In this document: positions 51,187-60,012 of the stretch, piece by piece
How positions within the stretch are numbered: position 1 is the stretch's first letter
How the letters are laid out: each line of letters starts with the position of its first letter
Source of the DNA: Roseateles_E cavernae
GTDB lineage: Bacteria; Pseudomonadota; Gammaproteobacteria; Burkholderiales; Burkholderiaceae_C
DNA length: 64,000 nt
Assembly: GCF_040187885.1 (NCBI RefSeq)
Contig: NZ_JBDPLH010000008.1
Location: 124,001 to 188,000 of the forward strand
Direction: 5' to 3'
Notes under the pieces: model-generated
Databases searched by the model: none
What the model was told of the DNA's origin: nothing
What the model saw: the letters and a program-made list of their open reading frames with translations, nothing else
Program-made: the position numbers and the translations under genes

Positions 51187-53349
51187 TCACCAGCGGTAGG
51201 CCAGCGAGCCCACCAGCTTGCGCTGGCTGCCGAACCAGCAGTCGCCGCGCTCCAGGCAGGAGGCGATATAGGTCTTGTCGGTGGCATTGCTGATATTGAG
51301 CGCGGCATGCCAGGGGCCCCGGTCCCAGGACACCATCAGGTCCAGCAGGTTTGTCGAGGGCACGCTGGTGATGTCGGCGCCGTCCGCGGTCTTGCCCACA
51401 TGGCGCAGCCCGACGCCGGCCTTGAAGCCGGCCAGGCCGTAGGCGTCGAGCCGGTGCGTGGCCCAGACCGAGGCGCTGTGCTTGGGAATGCTGCTGAGCT
51501 GCTTGCCCAGATAGGCCCGGTCGCTGCCCTCGACCTTGGACTGGTAGGCGTCCATATAGGTGTAGCTGGCCAGCAGATCCCACTGGCGCAGGCTGGCGTT
51601 GAGCTCCAGCTCCAGGCCCTTGACCGTGACCTCGCCGCGCTGCACCGAGAAACCGACATGAGCAGGGTCCGGGTCATTGGTCAGGCGGTTGGTTTCGCGC
51701 AGCTCGTAGACGGCCGCGGCCGCCGTGATATTGCGGTTGACCGGTGCCCATTTCAGGCCCAGCTCGATCTGCTTGCCCTGCTTGGGTCTGAAGGTCTTGC
51801 CCTCGAAGTCCTTGCCCGCCACCGGCTCAAAGGACTCGGCATAACTGGCATAAGGCGACCAGCCGCCATCCATCAGGCGCACCAGGCCCAGGTTCTTCGA
51901 GGTGGCGGAATCACGGGCATCGCCGCTCTTGACCTGGTCGTGGCGCAGGCCGGCCACCAGCACCCACTGCGGGCCGAACTTGATCTGGTCCTGCACGAGC
52001 AGCCCGGTCTGGCTGACACGGCTGATGTCGGCATTGACGGCGGACAGCGCCGGCAGCGGGAAGCTGCCATAGACCGGCTTGTAGACATTCAGCGCCGTGG
52101 CGGCGCCATCCCAGGACTTGTGGCCGCTGCGCGAGCGCATCGCGTCGACGCCCAGCAGCACGGTGTGCTGGATGGCGCCCAACTGCAGCCGGCCTTCCAG
52201 CAGCAGGTCGCTGTTGGTGATGCGGTTACTGTCGTCGTTGGCAGACCAGGTGCGTTTCAGGTACTGGCCCTTGTCATTTTCCGTGCCGTCGGCATCGACG
52301 TAGCCCTCCCACCAATTGGCATACATCGTGCGCATCTGGCCGTCGACGCGGTCATGGCGCAGCCGGTGCGTCAGCTTCCACTGCTCGTCCAGACGCTGCT
52401 CCCACTCGTAGCCCAGGCGCTTGCGTTCGCCGCCGTAGCGGTCCCAGTCGGGCTCGCCGATGAAGACCGAGGGCGACAGATAGCCCTGGGGGCCGGGGCG
52501 CAGCGTGCCGGCGATCGGGAAGAAGGCATTGGTGTTGCCGGTCTTGTCCTTCTGGTACTCGCCGTAGACGCTCAGCTTGGCGCCGGCGAACGGTGTCCAG
52601 CTCAGCGAGGGCGCGACATACTGGCGCTCGTCGTAGGCATGGTCGACCTGGGTGCCGCTGTCCTTGACCAGGCCGACCACCCGGTAGAGCATGCTGGCGT
52701 CGCTGTTCAGTGCGCCACCCAGATCGGCGTAGATCTGCTTGTGGCCGTTATTGCCGAACTGGACGCCGAGCTCGCGCAGGCTCTCGGCCTGCGGTCGCTT
52801 GGACACCAGGTTGACGACGCCGCCGGGGCCGTTCTGGCCGGCGATCACCGAGGCCGGGCCACGCAGCACCTCGATGCGCTCGAAGGCATAGGGCTCGTTG
52901 CGCACCACGCCCCACCAGCCGCTCAGCGGCAGGCGCAGGCCGTCCAGCAGGGTCGAGCCCTCGCTGCCGCCGCGCAGCGAGAACCAGTCGCCGCGGTTGT
53001 CCAGGCCGTACATCTCGGAGCGCACGCCGGCGCTGTAGCGCAGCACCTCCTGCATGGTCTGCGAGCTCTGGTCGCGGATCTGGTCGGCGCTGATCACCGA
53101 GATCGACTGCGGCACCTCGCTGAGCGGTGTGTCGGTCTTGGTGGCGGTGGCGCTGCGCTTCGCGACATAGCCGTTGACCGGACCGCCGGCGCTTTCCTTG
53201 TCGGCCGCAGCCTTGATGCGCACCGTCGGCAAGGCCTCGGAGGACTCGGGGGCAGGGCTGCTCTGTGCCCACAGCGCGGACGGCAGCACAAACAGCAGCG
53301 CGGTGGCGCGGGCGATGGCGTGGGGACGCCAGGACTTCTGGGGGCTCAT
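51187..53349 (-). CDS. TonB-dependent siderophore receptor
   Basis: A 720-residue outer-membrane receptor. Signal peptide to about residue 28 (ALWAQ), then a plug domain with VPQSISVISADQIRDQ and FERIEVLRGPASVIAGQNGPGGVVNLVSKRP, and a 22-strand-type barrel ending in Trp (SLAYRW). The plug belongs to the ferric-siderophore class. No siderophore synthesis genes are in the window, so it may take up a foreign chelate. First gene of the iron operon; a Fur-like site lies about 155 bp upstream. Confidence 0.93.
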   Translation of the reverse strand: MSPQKSWRPHAIARATALLFVLPSALWAQSSPAPESSEALPTVRIKAAADKESAGGPVNGYVAKRSATATKTDTPLSEVPQSISVISADQIRDQSSQTMQEVLRYSAGVRSEMYGLDNRGDWFSLRGGSEGSTLLDGLRLPLSGWWGVVRNEPYAFERIEVLRGPASVIAGQNGPGGVVNLVSKRPQAESLRELGVQFGNNGHKQIYADLGGALNSDASMLYRVVGLVKDSGTQVDHAYDERQYVAPSLSWTPFAGAKLSVYGEYQKDKTGNTNAFFPIAGTLRPGPQGYLSPSVFIGEPDWDRYGGERKRLGYEWEQRLDEQWKLTHRLRHDRVDGQMRTMYANWWEGYVDADGTENDKGQYLKRTWSANDDSNRITNSDLLLEGRLQLGAIQHTVLLGVDAMRSRSGHKSWDGAATALNVYKPVYGSFPLPALSAVNADISRVSQTGLLVQDQIKFGPQWVLVAGLRHDQVKSGDARDSATSKNLGLVRLMDGGWSPYASYAESFEPVAGKDFEGKTFRPKQGKQIELGLKWAPVNRNITAAAAVYELRETNRLTNDPDPAHVGFSVQRGEVTVKGLELELNASLRQWDLLASYTYMDAYQSKVEGSDRAYLGKQLSSIPKHSASVWATHRLDAYGLAGFKAGVGLRHVGKTADGADITSVPSTNLLDLMVSWDRGPWHAALNISNATDKTYIASCLERGDCWFGSQRKLVGSLAYRW

Positions 53350-53505
53350 CAGCGGACAACTCCAGCGGGAATCAGGGGCGGAAAACGAGGGCGGGCATGC
53401 TGCCGGGGCAGGTGCATCCGCTGTCGGGAGATTTCCGTGGCTGGCGATGGCTGGCGTGTCGGGCGGGCGGTCACGCGCAGCGAGACCGCAAGAAGCGTAA
53501 TCTTA

Positions 53506-53522
53506 ATTGAGAATGATTCCCG
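53506..53522. promoter_or_regulatory. Candidate Fur box
   Basis: AATTGAGAATGATTCCC closely resembles the common Fur-site form with a GAGAATGATTCTC core. It lies upstream of the TonB receptor and would repress it when iron is plentiful. The remainder of 53350-53505 holds no recognised feature. Confidence 0.6.
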
Positions 53523-53600
53523 TTATTGAACTCGTCAGCCGGTCCGGTGGTGTTGATGCAACGACCGTGCGCTCTGCACACGCTTGCCAGCTTAGCAAAA

Positions 53601-53620
53601 TACTGTATATTTACACAGTA
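53601..53620 (+). promoter_or_regulatory. LexA (SOS) box with overlapping promoter
   Basis: TACTGTATATTTACACAGTA has the CTGT-N8-ACAG core and matches 18 of 20 bases of the E. coli LexA consensus. A promoter overlaps it: TTGCCA (53584-53589) and TATATT (53606-53611), 16 bp apart. LexA binding would block this promoter. It lies 46 bp before the ATG at 53667. Confidence 0.85.
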
Positions 53621-53666
53621 TTGAGCGAGAGTCATCTCGCCAACAAACCCGAGCGAGGGCATCAGT

Positions 53667-53954
53667 ATGAATCTCAATCTGAACGACCCAGACAGCATCA
53701 TTGCCTGGTGGCGCGAGTTTCCCGAGCGCCACTGGGACTATCTGGATGTGTTTGCCAAGCAGCCGCAGTTCATGGCCGCCGTGCGCCAAGCACGCTTGCG
53801 CATCCGCAGCGATCCGCAGCTCGCGCCCATCCTGAACCGGGCGGTGAGTTCGGGCGCGGATCGCCGGCGCGCGATGGCGGCCTTGCTGACGCGGGCGCGT
53901 GATCTCGAGGTCGACGATGAGGCCTTCGGTCCCGGCGCCTACGGTTCGCACTGA
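53667..53954 (+). CDS. Small SOS-regulated protein of unknown function
   Basis: A 95-residue soluble, helical protein (DPDSIIAWWREFPERHWDYL, RRRAMAALLTRARDLE). It has no signal peptide, membrane segment or recognised domain. GAGGG precedes the ATG. It is the only gene between a LexA box and a strong terminator, so it is probably a single SOS gene. Possible roles are cell-division inhibition or DNA-damage tolerance, neither shown by the sequence. Confidence 0.65.
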   Translation: MNLNLNDPDSIIAWWREFPERHWDYLDVFAKQPQFMAAVRQARLRIRSDPQLAPILNRAVSSGADRRRAMAALLTRARDLEVDDEAFGPGAYGSH

Positions 53955-54022
53955 GCGCGGCGCTCCCCACGTTTTTTACCTTGCAGTTGCCGGGCGTTTG
54001 TTCTTCACGACCCGCGCGTTTA

Positions 54023-54057
54023 CCCGACGGCCTTCTGAGGCCGTCGGGCTTTTTTGC
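54023..54057 (+). terminator. Rho-independent terminator
   Basis: 11-bp stem CCCGACGGCCT/AGGCCGTCGGG around TCTG, followed by CTTTTTTG. It ends the small SOS gene about 70 bp after its stop. Confidence 0.88.
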
Positions 54058-54160
54058 GTTCCAGGCTGTTCAGCCGGCCTGCCGATATCAGCGATGAAGA
54101 GGAGGCTCCCACGGCATCGATATCATCGAATTTCCGAGTGCATATCCAGGGGGAGTGATG

Positions 54161-54541
54161 ATGAGAAGATTCTTGCTTTGTGCTGGTCTGCTGATGACCT
54201 CCGCCGCGCCGGCTTTCGCGGCCGATCGCTCGCCCGCCTGCGAGGCGAAACGGGCGGCCATCGAGACCCAGATCACCCAGGCGCAAGCCAGAGGCCGCAG
54301 CCAGGAAGTTGCCGGCCTCAACAGGGCCTTGGCCGCCAACAAGGCCCGATGCACCGACGCCTCCCTGGCCAAGGAGAGGGAGACGCGCATCCGGGCCGCG
54401 GAGCGCAAAGTCGCCGAGCGCGAGAAGAGCCTGCGCGAAGCGGAGCACAAAGGGGATGCGAAGAAGATCGCGTCGAGAAAGACCAAGCTCGATGAGGCCC
54501 GCCATGAGCTGACGGAAGCGGAGAAGCCCGTCGGCTCCTGA
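54161..54541 (+). CDS. DUF1090 (YqjC-like) exported protein
   Basis: A 126-residue periplasmic protein: signal peptide ending PAFA, a Cys pair (ACEAKRAAIETQI and ARC) and a long charged helix (AAERKVAEREKSLREAE). This is the DUF1090/YqjC pattern. GTG-ATG-ATG in tandem offers three starts; 54161 is preferred for spacing from GGGAG. Function unknown. The stretch 54542-54617 shows nothing. Confidence 0.82.
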   Translation: MRRFLLCAGLLMTSAAPAFAADRSPACEAKRAAIETQITQAQARGRSQEVAGLNRALAANKARCTDASLAKERETRIRAAERKVAEREKSLREAEHKGDAKKIASRKTKLDEARHELTEAEKPVGS

Positions 54542-54617
54542 TCGCGTCGAGTGGACCGGTGACGGGCGGCACGCCAATCCAGCGGCTCGATGGCGTTCTT
54601 CTGGCGCCGACCTCCGT

Positions 54618-56021
54618 TCAGGCCGGCGCCGATGGATCCGATGGCAAGGCCCATTGCAGGCTGAACGCCACGCCGCGCCCGTCAAGGCCTGGGCCCAGTT
54701 CGATGTCGGCGTCAATCCGTCGCGCCGCCGATCTGACGATCGCCAGGCCAAGACCGGACCCGTTCTGCCCGTCATGGGCGCCACGCACAAAACGTTCGAA
54801 CAGCCTGTCCTGTAGTGCCGGGGCAATGCCCGGACCATCGTCCCGGACCTCCAGCCGCATCCGCCCGGCCTGTCGTTCCAGCTGCAGCTCCACCCGCCCT
54901 CCGACCCGACCGTAGCGCACGGCATTGCTGACGAGGTTGTCGATGATCGATTCGAACGCCTGCTGCGGACCGCGGCAGGGGGCCTGGTCCGGGCCCCGGT
55001 AGCTGAGCTCGATGCCGCGGCTGTGCGCCTCGGCCGCCTGGATCGCAAGACTGTCGCGAGCGATATCCGCCAGATCCACGGAGGCGGCCTCATGCGGGCC
55101 CTCGGCATCGAGCCGCGCCAGCGCGAGCAACTGCCCCACCAGGCGACCGGCCCGTGCGATGCCCAGATCCAGCCGCTGCGTGGCCTGATGGCGCTCCTCG
55201 GCGCTGCTGCTGTGGATCCAGCGGTCGCGTTGCGCGCTGATCACCGCGAGCGGCGTGCGCAGTTCATGAGCGGCATCGGCCAGAAGGCTGCGCTCGCGCT
55301 GCAGCAGGGCATGCAGCCGGGCCAAGGTGGTGTTGAGCTCGCGCACCAGCGGTTCCAGCTCGGCATAGCGAGCCGTCACGCGCAGCGGTGCGAGATCCCC
55401 GGGGCGGCGCTGCGCCAGTTCGCTGGACAGGCGGCGCAGCGGCCTCAGCCCGGAATGCACCGACAACCACACCGGCAACAGGACCAGCGGAAAGGCCACC
55501 AGCAGCGGCTGCAGCAAGCCCTCGCGACTGATCATCACCGAGTCGAAATTCAACCGCCGGCTGCGCGTCGACTGGGTCACGACGATGCGGTAGCGCCCAT
55601 CGGCGGATTGCGTGCGGTAGGCCCGATAGGCTTGCGCGCCTGCCAGGTCCGCATAGCCATCCGGCCCGTCCGGAACCTGCTGTGGCCCGGCGCCGGCACG
55701 GGCCAGCAAACGCCCTTGCGAATCCAGCACGATGAAGGCCAGGAAACCCTCCGGATAGCCGAGCACTTCGCTGTCGCTGGCGATCTTTGCACCCACGCCT
55801 TCCAGCATCGCGACCAGACGGCCCTCGTCGTCCGTCGCCGCCTCGGTCAAGCGCGTCAGGCTCTGGGCCAGGGCCAGCATCTCGCGGTCGAAGCTGCCCG
55901 ACTCCTCGGCATAGACCATCCAATGCCCGAGGGTGTAGATGGCCCCCCAGACCAGGACGCAGGCCAGCAACAGCGCCAGCCACAGCCGCTTGGCGATGGA
56001 CGGACGCAGTCCCACTTTCAC
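54618..56021 (-). CDS. Sensor histidine kinase (QseC/TctE type)
   Basis: A 467-residue inner-membrane kinase. TM1 at about 12-32, periplasmic domain, TM2 near 170-190, HAMP, then H-box ADAAHELRTPLAV with the phospho-His, N-box SNAVRYG, G1 DDGPGIAP and G2 GSGLGLAIV. Overlaps the response-regulator stop as ATGA. The signal is unknown; QseC/PmrB-like members often sense cations or envelope stress. Confidence 0.93.
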   Translation of the reverse strand: MKVGLRPSIAKRLWLALLLACVLVWGAIYTLGHWMVYAEESGSFDREMLALAQSLTRLTEAATDDEGRLVAMLEGVGAKIASDSEVLGYPEGFLAFIVLDSQGRLLARAGAGPQQVPDGPDGYADLAGAQAYRAYRTQSADGRYRIVVTQSTRSRRLNFDSVMISREGLLQPLLVAFPLVLLPVWLSVHSGLRPLRRLSSELAQRRPGDLAPLRVTARYAELEPLVRELNTTLARLHALLQRERSLLADAAHELRTPLAVISAQRDRWIHSSSAEERHQATQRLDLGIARAGRLVGQLLALARLDAEGPHEAASVDLADIARDSLAIQAAEAHSRGIELSYRGPDQAPCRGPQQAFESIIDNLVSNAVRYGRVGGRVELQLERQAGRMRLEVRDDGPGIAPALQDRLFERFVRGAHDGQNGSGLGLAIVRSAARRIDADIELGPGLDGRGVAFSLQWALPSDPSAPA

Positions 56022-56692
56022 AAGGGGGCCGCCATGCCGTAGCCGACGCCGCGCACCGTGCGGATGCAGTCCTCGCCCAGCTTGCGGCGCAGATTATGGA
56101 TATGCCATTCGAGCGCACTGAACTCCAGCGCCTCGCCCAGCGGTGCGACAGCGCGCACCAAGCGATGCTTGGTCACCACGCCGCCGCCATGCCTCGCCAG
56201 TTCGGCCACGATGGCGAACTCGCGTGGCGACAGCGACACCAGTTCCTCGTCGGTGCGCACCTCGCGGCGCCCCATATCGATGCTGATACTGCCCAGTGTC
56301 CAGATGCTGGAGGCCTGCCCGGCCGCCCGTCGCGTGACGGCCCGCACGCGGCTGGCCAACTCGGCGGCCTGCACCGGCTTGATGACGTAGTCGTCCGCCC
56401 CCGCATCGAGGCCCGCGACGCGCGCCTCCAGCGCATCACGGGCCGTCAGCAGGATCACGGGCAAAGCCAGGGCAGCGCGCCGCCACTCCCTGAGCAGCGT
56501 CAAGCCCTCGCCATCGGGCAGCCCGAGGTCGAGGACGGCGCAGACATAGGGCATGGATTCGTCCGCCGGACCGCACAGGGCACGCGCCTGTGCGAGGGTG
56601 CGCACCCATTCGCTGCTCAGCCCATGAGCCTTCAGCGCTTTCTGCAGGTCCGCGCCGAGGTCCAGATCGTCTTCGACCACAAGAATGTGCAT
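56018..56692 (-). CDS. OmpR-family response regulator
   Basis: A 224-residue regulator. Receiver domain with acidic pair near D8-D9, phospho-Asp55 in LDLGLPDGEG, Lys105 in VIKPVQ. The C-terminal winged helix has SPREFAIVAELARHGGGVVTK and HNLRRKLG. First gene of the two-component operon, divergent from the serine hydrolase at 56856, which it may control. Confidence 0.94.
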   Translation of the reverse strand: MHILVVEDDLDLGADLQKALKAHGLSSEWVRTLAQARALCGPADESMPYVCAVLDLGLPDGEGLTLLREWRRAALALPVILLTARDALEARVAGLDAGADDYVIKPVQAAELASRVRAVTRRAAGQASSIWTLGSISIDMGRREVRTDEELVSLSPREFAIVAELARHGGGVVTKHRLVRAVAPLGEALEFSALEWHIHNLRRKLGEDCIRTVRGVGYGMAAPL

Positions 56693-56855
56693 TCAGGCTC
56701 TCCAAGCGATGCCAGGCGCAGCTTATGCCAATGCTGTGAAGGCGGCCCAAAGGCGAAGCAAAGGAAGTCGCCCCTAGAGTGCGGCGGTTCTTGAGTCAGC
56801 CAGCCCCAAAACAACCCGGGGCATTCCGAACCTTCAAGCTACGAGGCCCATCATC

Positions 56856-58013
56856 ATGCTCATCTCACGCGCAATGCTCGGCGCTGCCCTGCTGCTGCTG
56901 CCGACCCTGTTTCTGGGTTGTGGCGGCGGCAACGACGCGGCCTTGGCCACGCCACCGCTCGACCGCAAGGCGGTTCAGGCCCTGGTGGACAAGGCTGTAC
57001 CTGCGGAGGCGCTGCCGGGAGCCCTGGTGGCGCTGCGGGAGGCTTCCGGACCGACGCTGGGTTTCGCCGCGGGTCGCGGCCGGATCGAGCCGGCTGCCGC
57101 CCTGCGAGCCGAAGCCCGCTTTCGCGCCGGCAGTGTGCTGAAGCTGCTGATCGCCACGGTGGTGCTGCAACTGGTCGAAGAGGGCCGCCTCTCGCTCGCA
57201 GCGCCGCTTGGCGAGCTGCTGCCGCCGGACCGCGTCGGACGGTTCAATTACCGGGGGCAGATCACGCTGGAGCAGCTGCTGAACCACAGCAGCGGGCTTG
57301 GCGATACCGCCACCGGCGCGGCGCACGATGCCGACGTGCTGAGTCATCCCGGCAAGTTGCGCAGCGAGCAGGACTATCTTGACGCCGCGCTGCTGGAGCC
57401 GCAGCAGCCTCCCGGTGCCCATGCCTACGCCAACACCAACTACATCCTGCTCGGCCTGATCATCGACCGGGCCGCGGGCCGGAGCTGGCGCGCCGAAGTG
57501 CAGCAGCGCTTGTTTGCCCGCTTGGGCATGCGGGACTCTTCGCTGCCGGAACCCGCCGACCTGGAGATGCCGGCACCTTTCGCGCACGGCTACGAGTCGG
57601 TCGAGGGCGTGGGGCTGGTGGATGTCAGCCGAATCTCCCCCTCGATGGCCGGGGCTGCCGGTGGCCATGCCCTGGTCACCAGCACGGCAGACCTGGCGCG
57701 CTTCGCGGCCGCGCTGTTTGGCGGAGCGCTTTATCGATCCCCGGCCACGCTGGAGCGCATGCTGCGCTTTGTGCCCGCCGAGCCGATCGGCGACATGGGC
57801 TACGCCTACGGCCTGGGCGTCATGCGCCACCAGTTGCCGGACGGCAGGGTATTCCTCGGGCATGGGGGCGCCAGCGCCGGCTATTCCTGCGCCATCCTCT
57901 ACGATCCAAGCCGTCGTCTCGTCGTGGTGGCCGCTCGCAACGGATCCGATCTGGGCTCGACCTATCTGGACCTGGCGCTGCCGGTGGCTCGCTATCTGCA
58001 GCAAGAACGCTGA
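56856..58013 (+). CDS. Serine hydrolase lipoprotein, class-C beta-lactamase family
   Basis: A 385-residue lipoprotein (lipobox FLGC, Cys22). The penicillin-binding fold motifs are present: SxxK as S93-V-L-K96, YAN in AYANTNY, and HGGASAG in place of KTG. This is the EstB/DD-peptidase-like branch; it may be an esterase or peptidase, and beta-lactamase activity is not implied. ATG at 56874 is an alternative start. Divergent from the two-component system. Confidence 0.85.
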   Translation: MLISRAMLGAALLLLPTLFLGCGGGNDAALATPPLDRKAVQALVDKAVPAEALPGALVALREASGPTLGFAAGRGRIEPAAALRAEARFRAGSVLKLLIATVVLQLVEEGRLSLAAPLGELLPPDRVGRFNYRGQITLEQLLNHSSGLGDTATGAAHDADVLSHPGKLRSEQDYLDAALLEPQQPPGAHAYANTNYILLGLIIDRAAGRSWRAEVQQRLFARLGMRDSSLPEPADLEMPAPFAHGYESVEGVGLVDVSRISPSMAGAAGGHALVTSTADLARFAAALFGGALYRSPATLERMLRFVPAEPIGDMGYAYGLGVMRHQLPDGRVFLGHGGASAGYSCAILYDPSRRLVVVAARNGSDLGSTYLDLALPVARYLQQER

Positions 58014-58073
58014 TGGGCGCTGGCGGGCCGTCGGGTCGAAACTGCGCAGCCTCTTCCCAAGGCAAAGATCGCG

Positions 58074-58149
<76 letters not shown>

Positions 58150-58286
58150 GACGCGAAAAAAGTATAGCAATCGCCGCGCCGCGTGGGGCCGGGCGGCACT
58201 GCGGGTTTTCGGCGAGAGCGCGGGTGGGGTGGGCTGGGGGACACTTGCGGCCATCTCGGTCCGCAACGACAAGCAAAGGATGCCCC

Positions 58287-59168
58287 ATGGCCGACCACGC
58301 TCCCGAGTGGTTTGACACGCAGTACGACAACCGGGCCCGCGTGGCCGACAGCGCGCAGATTCTCGAGCGCTGGACGCGGGCGGCCCAGCTGTCGCGCGAG
58401 AAATCGGCCTGCCGGCTGGACCTGGCTTACGGCCTCCATGCCAGCGAGCGCCTGGACCTGTTCCCGGCCCAGACCGAGCATTCGGCGCTGGCCCCGGTGC
58501 TGGTCTTCATCCACGGCGGCTACTGGCGGGCGCTGGACAAGGCCGATCACTCCTTCCTGGCCCCGGTCTTCACCGACGAGGGGGCGATGGTGGTGATCCC
58601 GAACTACGCGCTGTGTCCCGGCGTCAGCATGGAGCACATCCCGCTGCAGCTGGTGCAGGCCCTGGCCTGGGTCTGGCGGCACGCGGCCGAGCACGGCGGC
58701 GACCCGAACCAGATCGTGCTGGTCGGCCACTCGGCCGGCGGACAGCTGGCGGCGATGCTGGCCTGCTGCGACTGGAAGGCGGTGGCACCGGATCTGCCGC
58801 GCCATCTGGTCAAGGGCGTGCTGTCGATCTCGGGCCTGCATGATCTGGAGCCGCTGCGCCATGCGCCGTCCTTCCAGCGCGATCTGCGCCTGGATGCCGA
58901 TGCGGTGCGGCGCCTGAGCCCGGTCAATTTTCCGGCGCCCGACGAGACGCCGGTCTACTGCGTGGTCGGCGCCAAGGAAAGCGAGGAGTACAAGCGCCAG
59001 AACGGCCTGCTGCGCCAGGCCTGGGGGGCGCGCAGCGTGCCGGTCTGCGAGGAGGTGCCAGGTCTTGACCATTTCAGCATCCTGCACGATCTGGCCAACC
59101 CGGAAGGCCGCAGCCATCAGCTGGCGCGCAAGCTGCTGGAGTTGCGCTGGTACAGCGGCCTTTTGTAG
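58287..59168 (+). CDS. Alpha/beta hydrolase, arylformamidase/esterase-like
   Basis: A 293-residue hydrolase. Oxyanion motif HGGYWRAL, nucleophile elbow GHSAGGQ, and C-terminal His in LDHFSIL. This fits the HSL/kynurenine-formamidase-like group. AAAGGA lies before ATG 58287. No tryptophan-catabolism gene is adjacent, so the substrate is open. Confidence 0.85.
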   Translation: MADHAPEWFDTQYDNRARVADSAQILERWTRAAQLSREKSACRLDLAYGLHASERLDLFPAQTEHSALAPVLVFIHGGYWRALDKADHSFLAPVFTDEGAMVVIPNYALCPGVSMEHIPLQLVQALAWVWRHAAEHGGDPNQIVLVGHSAGGQLAAMLACCDWKAVAPDLPRHLVKGVLSISGLHDLEPLRHAPSFQRDLRLDADAVRRLSPVNFPAPDETPVYCVVGAKESEEYKRQNGLLRQAWGARSVPVCEEVPGLDHFSILHDLANPEGRSHQLARKLLELRWYSGLL

Positions 59169-59171
59169 TCC

Positions 59172-59792
59172 TCAAGCCGCCATGTATCGCCCGGGCCGGT
59201 GATTGACCGCCAGCGCCGCGTTGATGGCCGCCATGCCCAGCAGCGACAGGCCGATGCGGTCGGCCGGTACCAAGGCGGCCGAGGCCAGCAGGATGAGCGC
59301 GTCCAGGCCGGCCTGCACATAGCCGGCGCGCCAGCCGTAGCGCTCCTGCAGATAGAGCACCAGCACATTGAGCCCGCCCAGGCTGGCGCGGTGGCGGAAC
59401 AGGATCAGCATGCCGGCGCCGATCAGCAGGCCGCCGGCGATGGCAGCGAACCAGGGGTTCAGATCGGCGAAGCGCAGCCAGCGCGGCAGCAGCTCGGACA
59501 GCAGCGACATCAGGCTCACCGCCAGCACGGTCTTGACGGTGAAGGCGCGGCCCAGCCGGCGATAGGCCAGCCAGTAGAAAGGCAGGTTCAGCGCGAAGAA
59601 CAGCGCACCGAAAGCCAGGCCGCTGCCATAGTGGATCAGGAAGGCGATGCCCACCGTGCCGCCGGTCAGCATGCCGGCCTGCTTGAACAGGGCCACGCCC
59701 AGCGCGACGAACAAGGTGCCGGTGATCAGCGCCTGTGCGTCCTCGAACAGGCTGTGACGGAAGCTGCGGCTGCTCAGCTTGGCATTGCTCAT
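59172..59792 (-). CDS. YitT-family membrane protein
   Basis: A 206-residue inner-membrane protein with five to six hydrophobic helices and the YitT pattern (LFKQAGMLTGGTVGIAFLIHY, FRHRASLGGLNVL). Transport role presumed, substrate unknown. Start overlaps the DUF2788 stop as ATGA. Confidence 0.88.
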   Translation of the reverse strand: MSNAKLSSRSFRHSLFEDAQALITGTLFVALGVALFKQAGMLTGGTVGIAFLIHYGSGLAFGALFFALNLPFYWLAYRRLGRAFTVKTVLAVSLMSLLSELLPRWLRFADLNPWFAAIAGGLLIGAGMLILFRHRASLGGLNVLVLYLQERYGWRAGYVQAGLDALILLASAALVPADRIGLSLLGMAAINAALAVNHRPGRYMAA

Positions 59793-60007
59793 TCGACGAT
59801 GCCGCTGAGGAAGAACTTGATCACGCCCTTGGCCGCGAAGCCCACCAGGCCGAAGCCCAGGCCCAGCAGCAGGATGAAGGTGCCCAGCTTGCCGGCCTTG
59901 GACTCGCGGGCCAGCTGCAGGATGATGAAGACCATATAGAGCATGAAGGCGGCCACGCCGAAGCTCAGGCCGAAGGTCGCGATCTGCTCCTCGCTATAGC
60001 CGAACAT
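59789..60007 (-). CDS. DUF2788 small membrane protein
   Basis: A 72-residue protein with two hydrophobic helices (FGLSFGVAAFMLYMVFIIL and TFILLLGLGFGLVGFAA) joined by a charged loop RESKAGKLG. This matches DUF2788. Function unknown. Five bp after the DUF2189 gene. Confidence 0.8.
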   Translation of the reverse strand: MFGYSEEQIATFGLSFGVAAFMLYMVFIILQLARESKAGKLGTFILLLGLGFGLVGFAAKGVIKFFLSGIVE

Positions 60008-60012
60008 CGCCG

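Noticed and set aside
48920..53529. Long forward open frames (48920-51013 and 51118-53529) over the iron-uptake operon
   Set aside because: Both are antisense to PepSY and TonB receptor genes with clear motifs. No signal peptide, domain or ribosome site supports them.
53401..53529. Possible small forward gene just before the Fur-like site
   Set aside because: No ribosome site, no recognised domain, and it overlaps the regulatory region of the receptor.
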